NCBI RefSeq assembly: GCF_010731735.1
Contig: NZ_AP022588.1
Span: 3,038,001-3,102,000, forward strand
Source: Mycolicibacterium sediminis
GTDB taxonomy: Bacteria; Actinomycetota; Actinomycetes; Mycobacteriales; Mycobacteriaceae
Length of the DNA stretch: 64,000 nt
Direction of reading: 5' to 3'
How positions within the stretch are numbered: the stretch's first letter is position 1; each line of letters opens with the position of its first letter. Below the pieces are notes generated by a model, which was not told where the DNA came from, made no database searches, and saw nothing but the letters and a program-made list of their open reading frames with translations. Below, piece after piece: positions 1 through 8,405 of the stretch. Made by a program: the position numbers and the translations under genes.

Positions 1-819
1 TCGATCGAGCGGACGCTCGAGTGCGCGGGTAATCGCCGCGTGCTGTTCGGCGAGGAGTTGGGCACCACCTTCGACGGTACGCAGTGGGGTCGTGGTGCCA
101 TCAGCTCGGCGGAGTGGACCGGCGTGCGTCTGCGCGACCTGCTCGCCGGTGTGGGCGTGGCCGCCGATGCGGTCGACGTACTCGCGGTGTCCCTCGACTC
201 GGCGGGCGCTCGGCGCCCCCTCCCCATCGCCAAGGCCATGGCCGATGACACCATCGTCGCGACGGCGATGAACGGCGAGACGCTCCCGCCCGATCACGGC
301 TTCCCGGCGAGGCTCGTGGTCTCGGGCTGGCTGGGTGCCGCGAGCATCAAGTGGCTCGGGCGGCTCGAGGTGTCGCGTGAACGGATCTTCGTACCGTGGA
401 ACACCGACGACTACGTGCTGATCGGCCCCGGCCACGAGGCGGACGGGCCGGGTCGCGGTTCCGTCATCACGGCACTCGGTGTGTCCAGCCTGATCGAACT
501 CCCGTGGCCCGCGCGGCTGAGCCCCGGACCGCAGGTGATCCGGGGGCGTGCCTTCGCAGGCGAGAACTCAGTCGCCGCGGTCGACTACCGCGTCGACGGC
601 GGTCCGTGGCACGCGGCCGACATCACGTCCGCGGCCACGCCCGGCTTGTGGGCGCGATGGGAGTTCGCGTGGAACGCGGAACCTGGCGACCACGTCATCA
701 GCGTGCGTGCGGCAGATTCGTCGAACAACGTTCAACCAGAACACACGTCGTTCAACGAACTCGGGTACATGCACGAGTCGGTGCTCCAGCATCCGGTGCA
801 CGTCTCCTCGGCCCCGTGA
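1..819 (+). CDS. Sulfite oxidase-family molybdopterin oxidoreductase, 3' part
   Basis: The reading frame is open from the first base of the window, so the N-terminus lies outside. The visible part begins with SIERTLECAGNRR, the conserved segment holding the cysteine that ligates the molybdenum cofactor in sulfite oxidase/YedY-type proteins (Cys at codon 8). About 100 residues of the oxidoreductase fold follow, then a C-terminal immunoglobulin-like dimerisation domain (roughly residues 165-265, YRVDGGPWHAA...). The substrate cannot be told from sequence; bacterial relatives are periplasmic or membrane-anchored sulfite or other oxyanion oxidoreductases. The stop codon overlaps the GTG of the next gene (GTGA), so the two are probably co-transcribed. 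Confidence 0.85.
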   Translation, partial: SIERTLECAGNRRVLFGEELGTTFDGTQWGRGAISSAEWTGVRLRDLLAGVGVAADAVDVLAVSLDSAGARRPLPIAKAMADDTIVATAMNGETLPPDHGFPARLVVSGWLGAASIKWLGRLEVSRERIFVPWNTDDYVLIGPGHEADGPGRGSVITALGVSSLIELPWPARLSPGPQVIRGRAFAGENSVAAVDYRVDGGPWHAADITSAATPGLWARWEFAWNAEPGDHVISVRAADSSNNVQPEHTSFNELGYMHESVLQHPVHVSSAP

Positions 820-1172
820 CCGACCCAGTCGACGACGAGCCGGACTACCGGTTCTCGCTCGCGAACGAACGCACCTTCCTGGCGTGGATCCGGACCGCGC
901 TCGCACTGATCGCCGGCGGTGTCGCCCTCGTTCAACTGTTGCCACGCTTCGGGATTCACGGGGTTCGGCATGGACTCAGCATCGTTCTGGTGGCATCCGG
1001 AGGACTGTTGGCGCTGTCGTCGGTGCAACGCTGGCGGCGGGTCCAGCAGGCGATGCGTCGCGGGGAGGATCTCCCGACCAACCGGATGCCCGTCGCCATC
1101 GGGGTCGCGCTCGTGGCACTGACCGTCGTGCTCCTCGTCCTCCTCGTCGTGACGCCCCCCGGCGGCAGCTGA
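816..1172 (+). CDS. DUF202 (YidH-type) membrane protein
   Basis: A protein of 118 aa starting at a GTG that overlaps the preceding stop (GTGA). It has the DUF202 signature near the N-terminus (RFSLANERTFLAWIRTALAL), followed by three hydrophobic segments with a basic loop (RRWR..MRRGE) between the second and third. DUF202 proteins are small inner-membrane proteins of unknown function. It sits between the molybdopterin oxidoreductase and a second DUF202 gene, an arrangement often seen for paired DUF202 proteins. Confidence 0.85.
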   Translation: MTDPVDDEPDYRFSLANERTFLAWIRTALALIAGGVALVQLLPRFGIHGVRHGLSIVLVASGGLLALSSVQRWRRVQQAMRRGEDLPTNRMPVAIGVALVALTVVLLVLLVVTPPGGS

Positions 1173-1174
1173 CG

Positions 1175-1465
1175 ATGAGACGAGTGGCGGACAGGCCCGG
1201 TCTGCAGCCCGAGCGCACGGCGCTGTCCTGGGAGCGGACGTCGCTGGGCTTCCTCGCGATCGGCGCACTCGTGTTGCTCCGGCACGCCGAACTGGCACTG
1301 CCGGGTCGGTTCGTCGTGGCGGCGCTGGCGTTCGCCCTGGCGCTGGCGGTGATCGTCGTCGGACGGCGCCGGGCCGCCCGGCGGCGCATCGCCGTCCTCT
1401 GCGTGGGATGGGCGACGGTCGCTCTCGCCGGCGCGGTGTGCGTGCTGGTGTGGTGGTCGACGTGA
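1175..1465 (+). CDS. DUF202 family membrane protein (second copy)
   Basis: A protein of 96 aa whose ATG lies 2 bp after the preceding stop. The N-terminus QPERTALSWERTSLGFLAIG matches the second DUF202 subtype (RT.L.WERT), and three predicted transmembrane helices follow. Its function is unknown. It is evidently co-transcribed with the first DUF202 gene, and the two may form a hetero-oligomer. It converges on the SnoaL-like gene with only 4 bp between stops. Confidence 0.8.
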   Translation: MRRVADRPGLQPERTALSWERTSLGFLAIGALVLLRHAELALPGRFVVAALAFALALAVIVVGRRRAARRRIAVLCVGWATVALAGAVCVLVWWST

Positions 1466-1469
1466 GAGG

Positions 1470-1850
1470 TCAACGCTGCTGCATCAGGGGCGCCATGTCG
1501 GCCGGGTCGAAGTACTCGTCGATCCGGGTGATCGCACCGTCCCCGTCCACCTTGATCACGATGCAGACCCGCAGGGCGATCGACGCCCCGCCGGTGCCGT
1601 CGGCGTGAAGGACGTGCTGCTGCACGAACCCGCCGTCGAATACTTGGCGATCGAGGATCACGTAACGACGGGTCGCGGTGACGTTCAGGAACCAGCGGAT
1701 CACCTTCAGCGCACCGACCCGATCGTTGTCGCCGGCGTCCCCGCTGTGCCACACGGCGACATCGTCGGCCCACATGGCGTCGATGGCCGGGTAGTCGCCC
1801 GCCTCGATCGCTGCGAAGAGCCGGTCGGCCACCGCCAGCGGTCCGGTCAC
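1470..1850 (-). CDS. SnoaL-like / NTF2-fold protein
   Basis: A protein of 126 aa starting with a GTG that overlaps the upstream stop (GTGA). The pattern LFAAIEAGDYPAIDAMWADDVAVWHSG ... ITRIDEYFDPADMAPL is the typical cone-shaped NTF2/SnoaL fold, common among small isomerases, hydratases and ketosteroid-isomerase-like proteins. No specific reaction can be assigned. It is the last gene of the long minus-strand catabolic operon, so it may process an intermediate of that pathway. Confidence 0.75.
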   Translation of the reverse strand: MTGPLAVADRLFAAIEAGDYPAIDAMWADDVAVWHSGDAGDNDRVGALKVIRWFLNVTATRRYVILDRQVFDGGFVQQHVLHADGTGGASIALRVCIVIKVDGDGAITRIDEYFDPADMAPLMQQR

Positions 1851-2182
1851 GAGGCGCCCTCCGAGTCGTCGTATCCCGGGTGCGCGACGGCGAGGCGCCG
1901 GGTGACGAGCCTCCGCAGCACCGGTTCGACGTCGGCACCGCGGTCGTCGAGGTCGCCGCGCCGGATGGCGGCGGCGAGGTCCGCCTCGTCCGCGTAACCG
2001 AAGAGGTCCGGCGGCGTAGCGGCGTCGAGCAGTTCGCGTTCCACGGTCCGTAGCGCATTGACGGCGACCCGGGCGTGGAAGTTGACCGCCCCGCTCGTCG
2101 CCTCCCGGACGTCGGTGTCGAGGAACTCCGCGACCGCGGCGATGAGTTCGGCGGCGGTGGGTCTGCCGTACGGGGACGTCAC
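1847..2182 (-). CDS. DUF6285-type protein
   Basis: A protein of 111 aa starting at GTG in a GTGA overlap with the upstream kinase-like gene. The sequence (YGRPTAAELIAAVAEFLDTDV... FHARVAVNALRTVERELL) matches the small alpha-helical family (DUF6285, from memory) that regularly follows APH-like kinases next to acyl-CoA dehydrogenases in actinobacteria and proteobacteria. No catalytic residues are obvious. The conserved neighbourhood suggests a partner or regulator of the kinase-like protein. Confidence 0.7.
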   Translation of the reverse strand: MTSPYGRPTAAELIAAVAEFLDTDVREATSGAVNFHARVAVNALRTVERELLDAATPPDLFGYADEADLAAAIRRGDLDDRGADVEPVLRRLVTRRLAVAHPGYDDSEGAS

Positions 2183-3156
2183 GGTGCCTCCTTCAGCAGG
2201 GTGAGCAGGTCGTACTCGGTCTCACAGACCCGTCGGCCGATCGCGGCGAGCTCCACCGACCGGGTCTGGCCCGACAGGTGCCGCTCGGCCTGGTAGCGGC
2301 AGATGACGCCCCAGCGCAGCGTCGACAGCACCAGCCACCAGTGCATGGCGGCAGGGTCCAGGTCGACGCCCGCCGCCGCCTCGTAGGCGCGGAGCAGCTC
2401 GTCGACGCTGCCGAGGCCACCCGCGCCGAGTGACCGGGGCGCCCCGAAGCGCCACGCTCGGATGCAGAACCAGGCGAGGTCCTCGTACACCTCGCCGGCG
2501 TGGGTCAGCTCCCAGTCCAGGACCGCCGCGAGGCGGGCGGGCCGTGCGTCGGTGTCGACGATCAGGTTGCCCATCCGGAAGTCGCCGTGCACCAGCACGT
2601 GCGGTGCGGCGGGCGGGCGGTTCGCCGCGAGCCACCGGAAGGCCCACTCGAACGTCGCGGTGGTGTCGCCCATCTCGTCGAGTTGGGCGTGCCACTCCTC
2701 GAGCGGCTCGGATGCCGGCAGGCCGATGCCGGACGGGTCGGCGCGGTGGATGGCGGCCATCGCCCGGGCGCACTCGTCGAGCAGGGCGGCCCGGGAGGCG
2801 TCGTCGATGGCGCGCTGAATTCTTCGCACGATCGTCTCGCCCGAGATGAAGTCGCAGACGAGGAACGGGTTGCCCAGCGCCGCAGGCGAATCCCGAGCGA
2901 CCAGGACGTGCGGCACCGGCGCGCCCGTCGCCGCGGCCCGGGTGAGCGCCGCCGCCTCGAGTTCCATGCCCGCGTGGATCTCGTCTGGCGGACCGATCCG
3001 CAGGATCAGCGGTCGCGTCCCCCCTTCGGTGACGGCCTCGAACGCCCACGTCGCCCGGCTCGCCCCGCCGGTGAGCACACGCAGCTCCTCGACCCGCACG
3101 TCGCCCAGCTGCGGAGCCAGCACCCCGGTGAGCCCGGATGCGAGGTCGTCGGTCAC
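2179..3156 (-). CDS. APH-family phosphotransferase (ACAD10/kinase-like)
   Basis: A protein of 325 aa. The GTG start is in a GTGA overlap with the acyl-CoA dehydrogenase stop; longer versions of the frame would run into that gene. Aminoglycoside-phosphotransferase fold: nucleotide-binding N-lobe (TGGASRATWAF, then LILRIG), catalytic loop VHGDFRMGNLIVD at about residue 200, and the metal-binding segment AVLDWELTHAG. Family members beside acyl-CoA dehydrogenases resemble the kinase domain of eukaryotic ACAD10, and phosphorylation of hydroxyacyl-CoA intermediates has been proposed for them. Drug resistance is unlikely given the context. Confidence 0.85.
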   Translation of the reverse strand: MTDDLASGLTGVLAPQLGDVRVEELRVLTGGASRATWAFEAVTEGGTRPLILRIGPPDEIHAGMELEAAALTRAAATGAPVPHVLVARDSPAALGNPFLVCDFISGETIVRRIQRAIDDASRAALLDECARAMAAIHRADPSGIGLPASEPLEEWHAQLDEMGDTTATFEWAFRWLAANRPPAAPHVLVHGDFRMGNLIVDTDARPARLAAVLDWELTHAGEVYEDLAWFCIRAWRFGAPRSLGAGGLGSVDELLRAYEAAAGVDLDPAAMHWWLVLSTLRWGVICRYQAERHLSGQTRSVELAAIGRRVCETEYDLLTLLKEAP

Positions 3157-4397
3157 GTCCGGGTGCCGCCGAACTTCAGCATCCGCTGTGCGACCCTGCG
3201 GATCTGGATCTCCTCGGCACCCTCGGTGATCCGGTACCGGCGGTGGTGGCGGTAGATGTGCTCGAACGGTTCGTGCCTGCTGTAGCCGAGGCCGCCGTGG
3301 ATCTGCATGGCGCGGTCGGCGGCCTCGCACACCAGGCGGTTGGCGCGGTAGTTGGCCATCGACACCTTGTCGCTGACCTCCATGTGATGGTTGCGGTCTA
3401 GGTGCCACGCGGCGTAGTACACCAGCAGCCGCACCATCTGCGCCTCCGTCTGCAGTTCGGCCAGCGGCCATTGCACGGCCTGGTTCACCGACAGTGGTTT
3501 CCCGAACACCACCCGTTCGCTGGCGTAGTGCGCGGCGCGGTCGATGCAGTACTGGGCCGCACCCAGGCTGCTCGCCGCCTGCCGAATCCTGTTCTCGTGC
3601 AGAAACGTCTGGCCCACGTCCAGCCCGTGGTCCACCTCGCCCAGCACGGCGTCGGCGGGCACCCGGACGTCGGTGAGTTCGACCTCGGCGTGATCGGTGG
3701 GCATGTTGAACGTCCACCAGTAGAACGGCACGGTGAAGCCCGGGCTGTCGGTGGGAACCAGGAACGCCGTGATGCCGCGGGCCTGCCCCGCCTCGCCGGA
3801 GGTTCGTGCGAAGACGAGGTCGTGGGTGGCGCGGTGGACCCCGGTGTTCCAGCGCTTGGTGCCGTTGATCACCCAGCCGTCGCCGTCGGCCGCGGCGGTG
3901 GTCTCGAGCCACGTGGCGTCGGACCCGTGCGCGGGCTCCGACAGTCCGAAGGCCATCGAGCGTTCGCCGGTGAGCAGCGCTTCACCCCACTCCTTCTTCT
4001 GGGCGTCGGTGCCGAAGCGGTCCATCATGATGACCTGGGGGAAGTTCCCGACGATGGACGACTCGTCCTGCAGGTCGTTGTGCAGCCCGAGACCCCTGTG
4101 CGCCAGGTGCTCCCGGATGACCGCCATGTCGAGGTTGGTGCCGTCCCTGCCGCCGAACCGGGCGGGCAGGCCGTACCGCAGCCAGCCCGCGGCGTCGGCT
4201 CGTCGGCGCATCTCGTCGAGCAGGTCCTCCCACGCGCGCTGCGGGATGCCGTCGTTCTCCCAGTCGGTGCGCGCGTACTCGCGGCGCTTGTCGAAGTACT
4301 GCACGTGCTGGGCCTCGAGCGGCGCGATCTCCGCCTCGATGAAGGCGTCCATTTCCGCGAGCAGACCGGGAAGGTGTTCGGGCAGAGCGAAGTCCAC
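3153..4397 (-). CDS. Acyl-CoA dehydrogenase
   Basis: A protein of 414 aa with the full three-domain acyl-CoA dehydrogenase layout: N-terminal helical part, middle beta domain (AFGLSEPAHGSDATWLETTA... WVINGTKRWNTGVHRATH), and C-terminal helical domain ending QIHGGLGYSRHEPFEHIYRHHR..ITEGAEEIQ. It probably oxidises a CoA thioester with FAD and passes electrons to ETF. It is coupled by GTGA overlap to the kinase-like gene and lies 13 bp after a TetR gene. The substrate is unknown; neighbours (HMG-CoA-lyase type, CaiB type) suggest a branched or aromatic-derived acid. Confidence 0.9.
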   Translation of the reverse strand: MDFALPEHLPGLLAEMDAFIEAEIAPLEAQHVQYFDKRREYARTDWENDGIPQRAWEDLLDEMRRRADAAGWLRYGLPARFGGRDGTNLDMAVIREHLAHRGLGLHNDLQDESSIVGNFPQVIMMDRFGTDAQKKEWGEALLTGERSMAFGLSEPAHGSDATWLETTAAADGDGWVINGTKRWNTGVHRATHDLVFARTSGEAGQARGITAFLVPTDSPGFTVPFYWWTFNMPTDHAEVELTDVRVPADAVLGEVDHGLDVGQTFLHENRIRQAASSLGAAQYCIDRAAHYASERVVFGKPLSVNQAVQWPLAELQTEAQMVRLLVYYAAWHLDRNHHMEVSDKVSMANYRANRLVCEAADRAMQIHGGLGYSRHEPFEHIYRHHRRYRITEGAEEIQIRRVAQRMLKFGGTRT

Positions 4398-4410
4398 GGT
4401 GGTTCTCTCC

Positions 4411-5061
4411 TCAGTTGCCGTACAGGGTCTTGCGCCAGATGGTCGAGAGCGTGGTGATGGCGTCGGCGTCGCCGACGTCCAGGCCCAGTCCTGACGGGCG
4501 CAGCGACACCACGGTGAAGTTCTCGAACAGCAGCGCTATCGCCGCTCCGGTGAGCAGGGGATCGACGTCGGCGGCGTAGCCCTGCTCGCGCGCCCGGCGG
4601 ACCGTTGCCGCCACCATGTCGATGCCGAACCGCCGGAACTCGTTCTGCACGTCCGCGAACCTGGGTCTGGTGTCGGCGAGCTGATTGACGGCGATCATGA
4701 TCCCGATGTTCTGGGAGAACATGTTCCAGTAGCCGGTCACCACGGCGGTGAAGAACCCGGTGTCCTCCGGCGACTCGGGCAGGTGCACGGTGAGCCCCGA
4801 CGGCATCACCACGTCGTGCAGGAACGACTCGGCCAGCGAGTACAGCAGGTCTTCCTTGTCGGTGTAGTAGCGGTAGAACGCGGCCGACGACTTGCCTGCA
4901 GCAGACGTGATGTCGGCCAGTGTCGTGCCGTGGAAGCCGCGTTCGGCGAAGAGCTTCCGTGCGGCGCGTTCGATTCCCTCACGGGTCTGGCGGCCCTTCG
5001 CGGTGAGCGTGTCCGCGGATTGCACCGGCGGGCGGGAGCGTAGCGACCTGGGGGATGTCAC
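4411..5061 (-). CDS. TetR-family transcriptional regulator
   Basis: A protein of 216 aa from a GTG 7 bp after the lyase stop; an internal GTG 13 codons later is an alternative. The N-terminal helix-turn-helix is clear (AARKLFAERGFHGTTLADI, then AAGKSSAAFYRYYTDKEDLLY). The C-terminal ligand-binding domain is all helical. It is embedded in the operon, so it probably autoregulates the whole catabolic unit in response to a CoA thioester or aromatic intermediate. The AAGTGA/TCACTT inverted repeat at 9538-9557 is a candidate operator. Confidence 0.88.
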   Translation of the reverse strand: MTSPRSLRSRPPVQSADTLTAKGRQTREGIERAARKLFAERGFHGTTLADITSAAGKSSAAFYRYYTDKEDLLYSLAESFLHDVVMPSGLTVHLPESPEDTGFFTAVVTGYWNMFSQNIGIMIAVNQLADTRPRFADVQNEFRRFGIDMVAATVRRAREQGYAADVDPLLTGAAIALLFENFTVVSLRPSGLGLDVGDADAITTLSTIWRKTLYGN

Positions 5062-5068
5062 CGCGGTC

Positions 5069-5974
5069 TCAGCCCAGGATCCGGTCGCCCGCGCGCAGCA
5101 GCGCACTGGGCAGGTCGTGCCCCACGACGGACCGCGCGACACCCGCGGCGTGGATGGCGGCCTCGAGGTCGAGGTCGGTGTGGACGTCGGAGTCGCGCAG
5201 GAGGTAGACGAGGTCTTCGGTGGCGATGTTGCCGCTGGCGCCCGGTGCGAACGGGCAGCCGCCGAGGCCGCCGACCGACGCGTCCAACCGGGTGACGCCC
5301 GCGGTGACCGCGGCCCAGGCGCTGGCCAGCCCGGCGCCGCGGGTGTCGTGGAAGTGCGCGCCGAGCGGCAGGTCGGCGACGATGGGTCGCAACGCCTCGA
5401 CGAGCCGGGTGACCCGGCCCGGGGTGGTGGTGCCGATCGTGTCGGCGATGGCGATCCGGTCGGCACCCACTTCCACTGCGGCCGAGGCGATGTCGAGGAC
5501 GCGGGCGGGATCGGTCGGACCGTCGAACGGGCAGTCCCACGCCGTCGCGATGATCACCTCGATCGTGGCGCCGCCCTCGTGGGCGATCCGTGCGATGTCG
5601 GCGATGAGGTGGGTCGAGTCCGACGTGGACCGGCCGACGTTGGCCTGGCTGTGACCGTCGGCCGCGGACACCACGTATTCGAGCGAGGTGAGTCCTGCCG
5701 CGATGGCGCGCGCGGCACCCCCGGGTCCGGCGACGAGTGCGGAAAACTCGACGTCGTGCGCGTCGCGGAGACGGGGTAGCTCGGCGGCGAGTTCGGCGGC
5801 GTCGGCCAGGGCGGGCACCTTCGACGGCGAGACGAAGGCGGTGACCTCGATTTCGCGAACTCCGGTGGCGAGGACGGCGTCGAGCAGGTCGAGCTTGGCC
5901 GACAGCGGGATCGGGGCCTCGATCTGCAGGCCGTCGCGCAGCGACACCTCCCGGATCGTGACGTGCGGGATCAC
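5069..5974 (-). CDS. Hydroxymethylglutaryl-CoA lyase family protein
   Basis: A protein of 301 aa beginning GTG in a GTGA overlap with the CoA-transferase stop. DRE-TIM metallolyase: IREVSLRDGLQIEA at the N-terminus, GAHFHDTRGAG metal-binding His motif near residue 210, and the HMG-CoA-lyase cysteine loop GGLGGCPFAPGASGNIATEDLVY. The expected reaction is cleavage of a 3-hydroxy-3-methyl(acyl)glutaryl-CoA type substrate to acetyl-CoA plus a keto acid. Within this operon the actual substrate may be a larger analogue. Confidence 0.88.
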   Translation of the reverse strand: MIPHVTIREVSLRDGLQIEAPIPLSAKLDLLDAVLATGVREIEVTAFVSPSKVPALADAAELAAELPRLRDAHDVEFSALVAGPGGAARAIAAGLTSLEYVVSAADGHSQANVGRSTSDSTHLIADIARIAHEGGATIEVIIATAWDCPFDGPTDPARVLDIASAAVEVGADRIAIADTIGTTTPGRVTRLVEALRPIVADLPLGAHFHDTRGAGLASAWAAVTAGVTRLDASVGGLGGCPFAPGASGNIATEDLVYLLRDSDVHTDLDLEAAIHAAGVARSVVGHDLPSALLRAGDRILG

Positions 5975-7230
5975 AGCACTCCCTCCGCTGCCAGCTCGGC
6001 CAACTCGTCGGCGGACCTGCCGAGCAGCTCGCCGTACACCTCGGCGTTGTGCTGCCCCGGTGTGCTCGACCCGGCGGACCGGATGGTGCCGGGCGTCTCG
6101 GACAGCACGGGTATGACGCCAGGGCCCTTCACGTTTCGCCCGATCCGCTCGTCCCAGTGGTCGGCGATCATGCCCCGCGACAACAGCTGTGGGTCGGCGA
6201 CGACCTCGGCGACCGTGTTGATCGGACCGCTGATGACGCCTGCGGCGGACAGCGTCGCGATGACGTCGTCGGGCCGGCGTGCGGCGGCCCACTCGCCGAT
6301 GAGCCGGTCGAGTTCGTCCTGGTTGCGGCCGCGGTTCACGTGGTCGACGAAGCGCGGGTCGGTGGCCAGCTCGGGGCGATCCATCGCGGCGCACAGCCGG
6401 CGGAAGACCGTGTCCTGGTTGGCGGCGATGACCACCCAGCTGCCGTCGGCGGTCTGATAGATGTTGGACGGCGCGATGCCCTCGAGCCGTGTGCCGGACG
6501 GGCCGCGGACGACTCCGCCGACGTCGTAGTCGGGGATGGTCGACTCCTGGACCGCCAGGCACGCTTCGGTGAGCGCGGCGTCGACGACCTGCCCCTCGCC
6601 GGTGACGCTGCGCCGGTACAGCGCGGCCAGCGCGCCCTGGGCGGCGAACATGCCTGCCAGGGAGTCGCCCAGCGACAGCGCCAGCCGCGGCGGTGGACCG
6701 CCGGGAAAGCCGTTCATGTGCCGAAGCCCGCTCGCGGCCTCGGCGACCGACGCGTAGCCGGCCTTGCTCGACTCGGGACCGGTCTGCCCGTATCCGGACA
6801 CCCGGACCAGGATGATGCCCCGGTTGCGTTCGCGCAGAACGTCGTAGCCGAGATCCCACTTCTCCAGCGTGCCGGGCCGAAAGTTCTCGACGATCACGTC
6901 GGACTGCTCGACGAGGTCGAGGAACAGCTCCCGGCCGCGGGCCTCGCGCAGGTTCAGCGTGACCGCCTTCTTGTTGCGCGCGTGCACGGTCCAGAAGAAG
7001 TGGTGGCCGTCCAGTTCGGCCTGGCCCCAGGTGCGCAGCGGGTCGGGCGCACCGGGCGGCTCGATCTTGACGACCTCGGCGCCCATGTCGCCCAGGAGGC
7101 GACCGGCGAACGGCCCCGAGATGAGCGTGCCGACCTCGATGACCCGGATCCCGTCGAGCGGACCGGTGACATTTCCCGGGTCGCTTCGCTGGAGCCGCGC
7201 TTGCGCGGACGGCCCGCCGGTGACCGTCAC
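5971..7230 (-). CDS. CaiB/BaiF CoA-transferase (family III)
   Basis: A protein of 419 aa starting at the GTG that overlaps the hydrolase stop (GTGA); a more upstream GTG would lie inside the hydrolase gene. Family III signature: PLDGIRVIEVGTLISGPFAGRLLGDMGAEVVKIE at the N-terminus with the catalytic Asp in the next block (...NKKAVTLNL), and GYGQTGPESSKAGYASVAEA around residue 150. It transfers CoA between carboxylic acids, probably activating the pathway acid before acyl-CoA dehydrogenase and lyase steps encoded downstream. Confidence 0.9.
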   Translation of the reverse strand: MTVTGGPSAQARLQRSDPGNVTGPLDGIRVIEVGTLISGPFAGRLLGDMGAEVVKIEPPGAPDPLRTWGQAELDGHHFFWTVHARNKKAVTLNLREARGRELFLDLVEQSDVIVENFRPGTLEKWDLGYDVLRERNRGIILVRVSGYGQTGPESSKAGYASVAEAASGLRHMNGFPGGPPPRLALSLGDSLAGMFAAQGALAALYRRSVTGEGQVVDAALTEACLAVQESTIPDYDVGGVVRGPSGTRLEGIAPSNIYQTADGSWVVIAANQDTVFRRLCAAMDRPELATDPRFVDHVNRGRNQDELDRLIGEWAAARRPDDVIATLSAAGVISGPINTVAEVVADPQLLSRGMIADHWDERIGRNVKGPGVIPVLSETPGTIRSAGSSTPGQHNAEVYGELLGRSADELAELAAEGVL

Positions 7231-8405
7231 GTCGACAGCCCGTGCCGGTGCAACCAGTCCGTGCACACCCCGACGGCCTGGCGCAGCGTGTCCCGCTGGT
7301 CGGGGCCGGCGTAGTAGTGGTTCGCCCCGGGGATCTCGTGCAGTTCCTTGTCGGGGTGCCCGATGGCCTCGAACAGCCGGCGGGTGTGGCTGGGCGTGCA
7401 GGCGTCGTCGGCGAGGTTGCCGATCACCAGGGTGGGCACCGCGATGTCCGGTCCGCAGTCCACGGCGTCACCGCGGGCGTCGTCGTAACTCCACTGCGAC
7501 AGCCAGCTCCGCAGCGTGCAGAACCGGGCCAGCCCGACGGGCGAGTTGTTCACCACTGCAGGATCGCCCAGATAGCAGGTGCCCGGGGTGCGTTCGTTGG
7601 GATCGACCGCCGGATCGAGCCAGCGCGGGTCGGCCATCGTGCCGTGCACGACGAACGCGAACTCCTCGTCGGGGCGACCCGAAGCCTTCAGGGCTGCCAG
7701 CTTGTCCTTCACCCACGCGGTGATCCGCCGGTTGCGGGCGATCTGCGCCGCCCGATAGCGCTCGAGGAACTCCGCCGTGTAGGGCGGCTGGTTGGGGTTG
7801 GCGGGGTCGTAGAGGTCGAGTTCGGGGTCGCGACGGGACGGGTCGGCCTCGTCGAGGATGGAGGCGTCCAGCCACTCGGTCATGGTGCCGTGCCTGCTGA
7901 CGTGCGCGGCGAGCAGCATGATGGCGTCGGCGGGAACGAGTCCCAGCGTGGTGAGGTCGGGGCCGTCGCCCGACGGGCTGGACGTGATCGTCGGGTGCTG
8001 CGCCTGCTGCTGATAGAACACCGACAGCGACCCGCCTCCGCTCCACCCGGCGAGGACGACCTTCGAGTAGCCGAGCCGGTCCTTGGCGTCCCTGATGCAC
8101 TCGCCGAGGTCCTCGACGACCTTCTCCATCAGCAACGCGGAGTCGGTGCCCCGGAACCGGCTGTTGCAGTAGATGACGTGGTGTCCCGCGCGGGCGAGCC
8201 CGTTGATCATCGGCAGGTAGGCGCCGCCGCCGATCGGGTGCATGAACACCAGCACCGTGTCGCTCGGCCTGTCCGGCTTCAGGAGGTAGCTCTCCAGGAC
8301 GACGAGTTCGGCGACGCCGCCGTAGACATCGCGCACGCCCGAGGTGTTCTGGAAGGCAACGAGATAGGGGATGCGCTGGTACGAGTGCTTCGTCGGTGCG
8401 CTCAC
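7227..8405 (-). CDS. Alpha/beta hydrolase
   Basis: A protein of 392 aa starting with GTG in a GTGA overlap with the dioxygenase gene. Alpha/beta-hydrolase features: oxyanion region VLVFMHPIGGGAYLPM, nucleophile elbow GWSGGGS (Ser near residue 150), acid in the VIGNLADDACTPSH segment and C-terminal catalytic His in IPGANHYYAG. A long insertion rich in charged residues sits between strands 6 and 7. The substrate is unknown. Its place directly after a ring-cleaving-type cupin suggests hydrolysis of a ring-fission product or ester. Confidence 0.85.
   Translation of the reverse strand: MSAPTKHSYQRIPYLVAFQNTSGVRDVYGGVAELVVLESYLLKPDRPSDTVLVFMHPIGGGAYLPMINGLARAGHHVIYCNSRFRGTDSALLMEKVVEDLGECIRDAKDRLGYSKVVLAGWSGGGSLSVFYQQQAQHPTITSSPSGDGPDLTTLGLVPADAIMLLAAHVSRHGTMTEWLDASILDEADPSRRDPELDLYDPANPNQPPYTAEFLERYRAAQIARNRRITAWVKDKLAALKASGRPDEEFAFVVHGTMADPRWLDPAVDPNERTPGTCYLGDPAVVNNSPVGLARFCTLRSWLSQWSYDDARGDAVDCGPDIAVPTLVIGNLADDACTPSHTRRLFEAIGHPDKELHEIPGANHYYAGPDQRDTLRQAVGVCTDWLHRHGLST

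Noticed and set aside
396..3912. Long overlapping open frames on both strands across the first 4 kb
   Set aside because: They are high-G+C shadow frames of the recognised genes, with Arg/Pro-rich nonsense translations and no family features.
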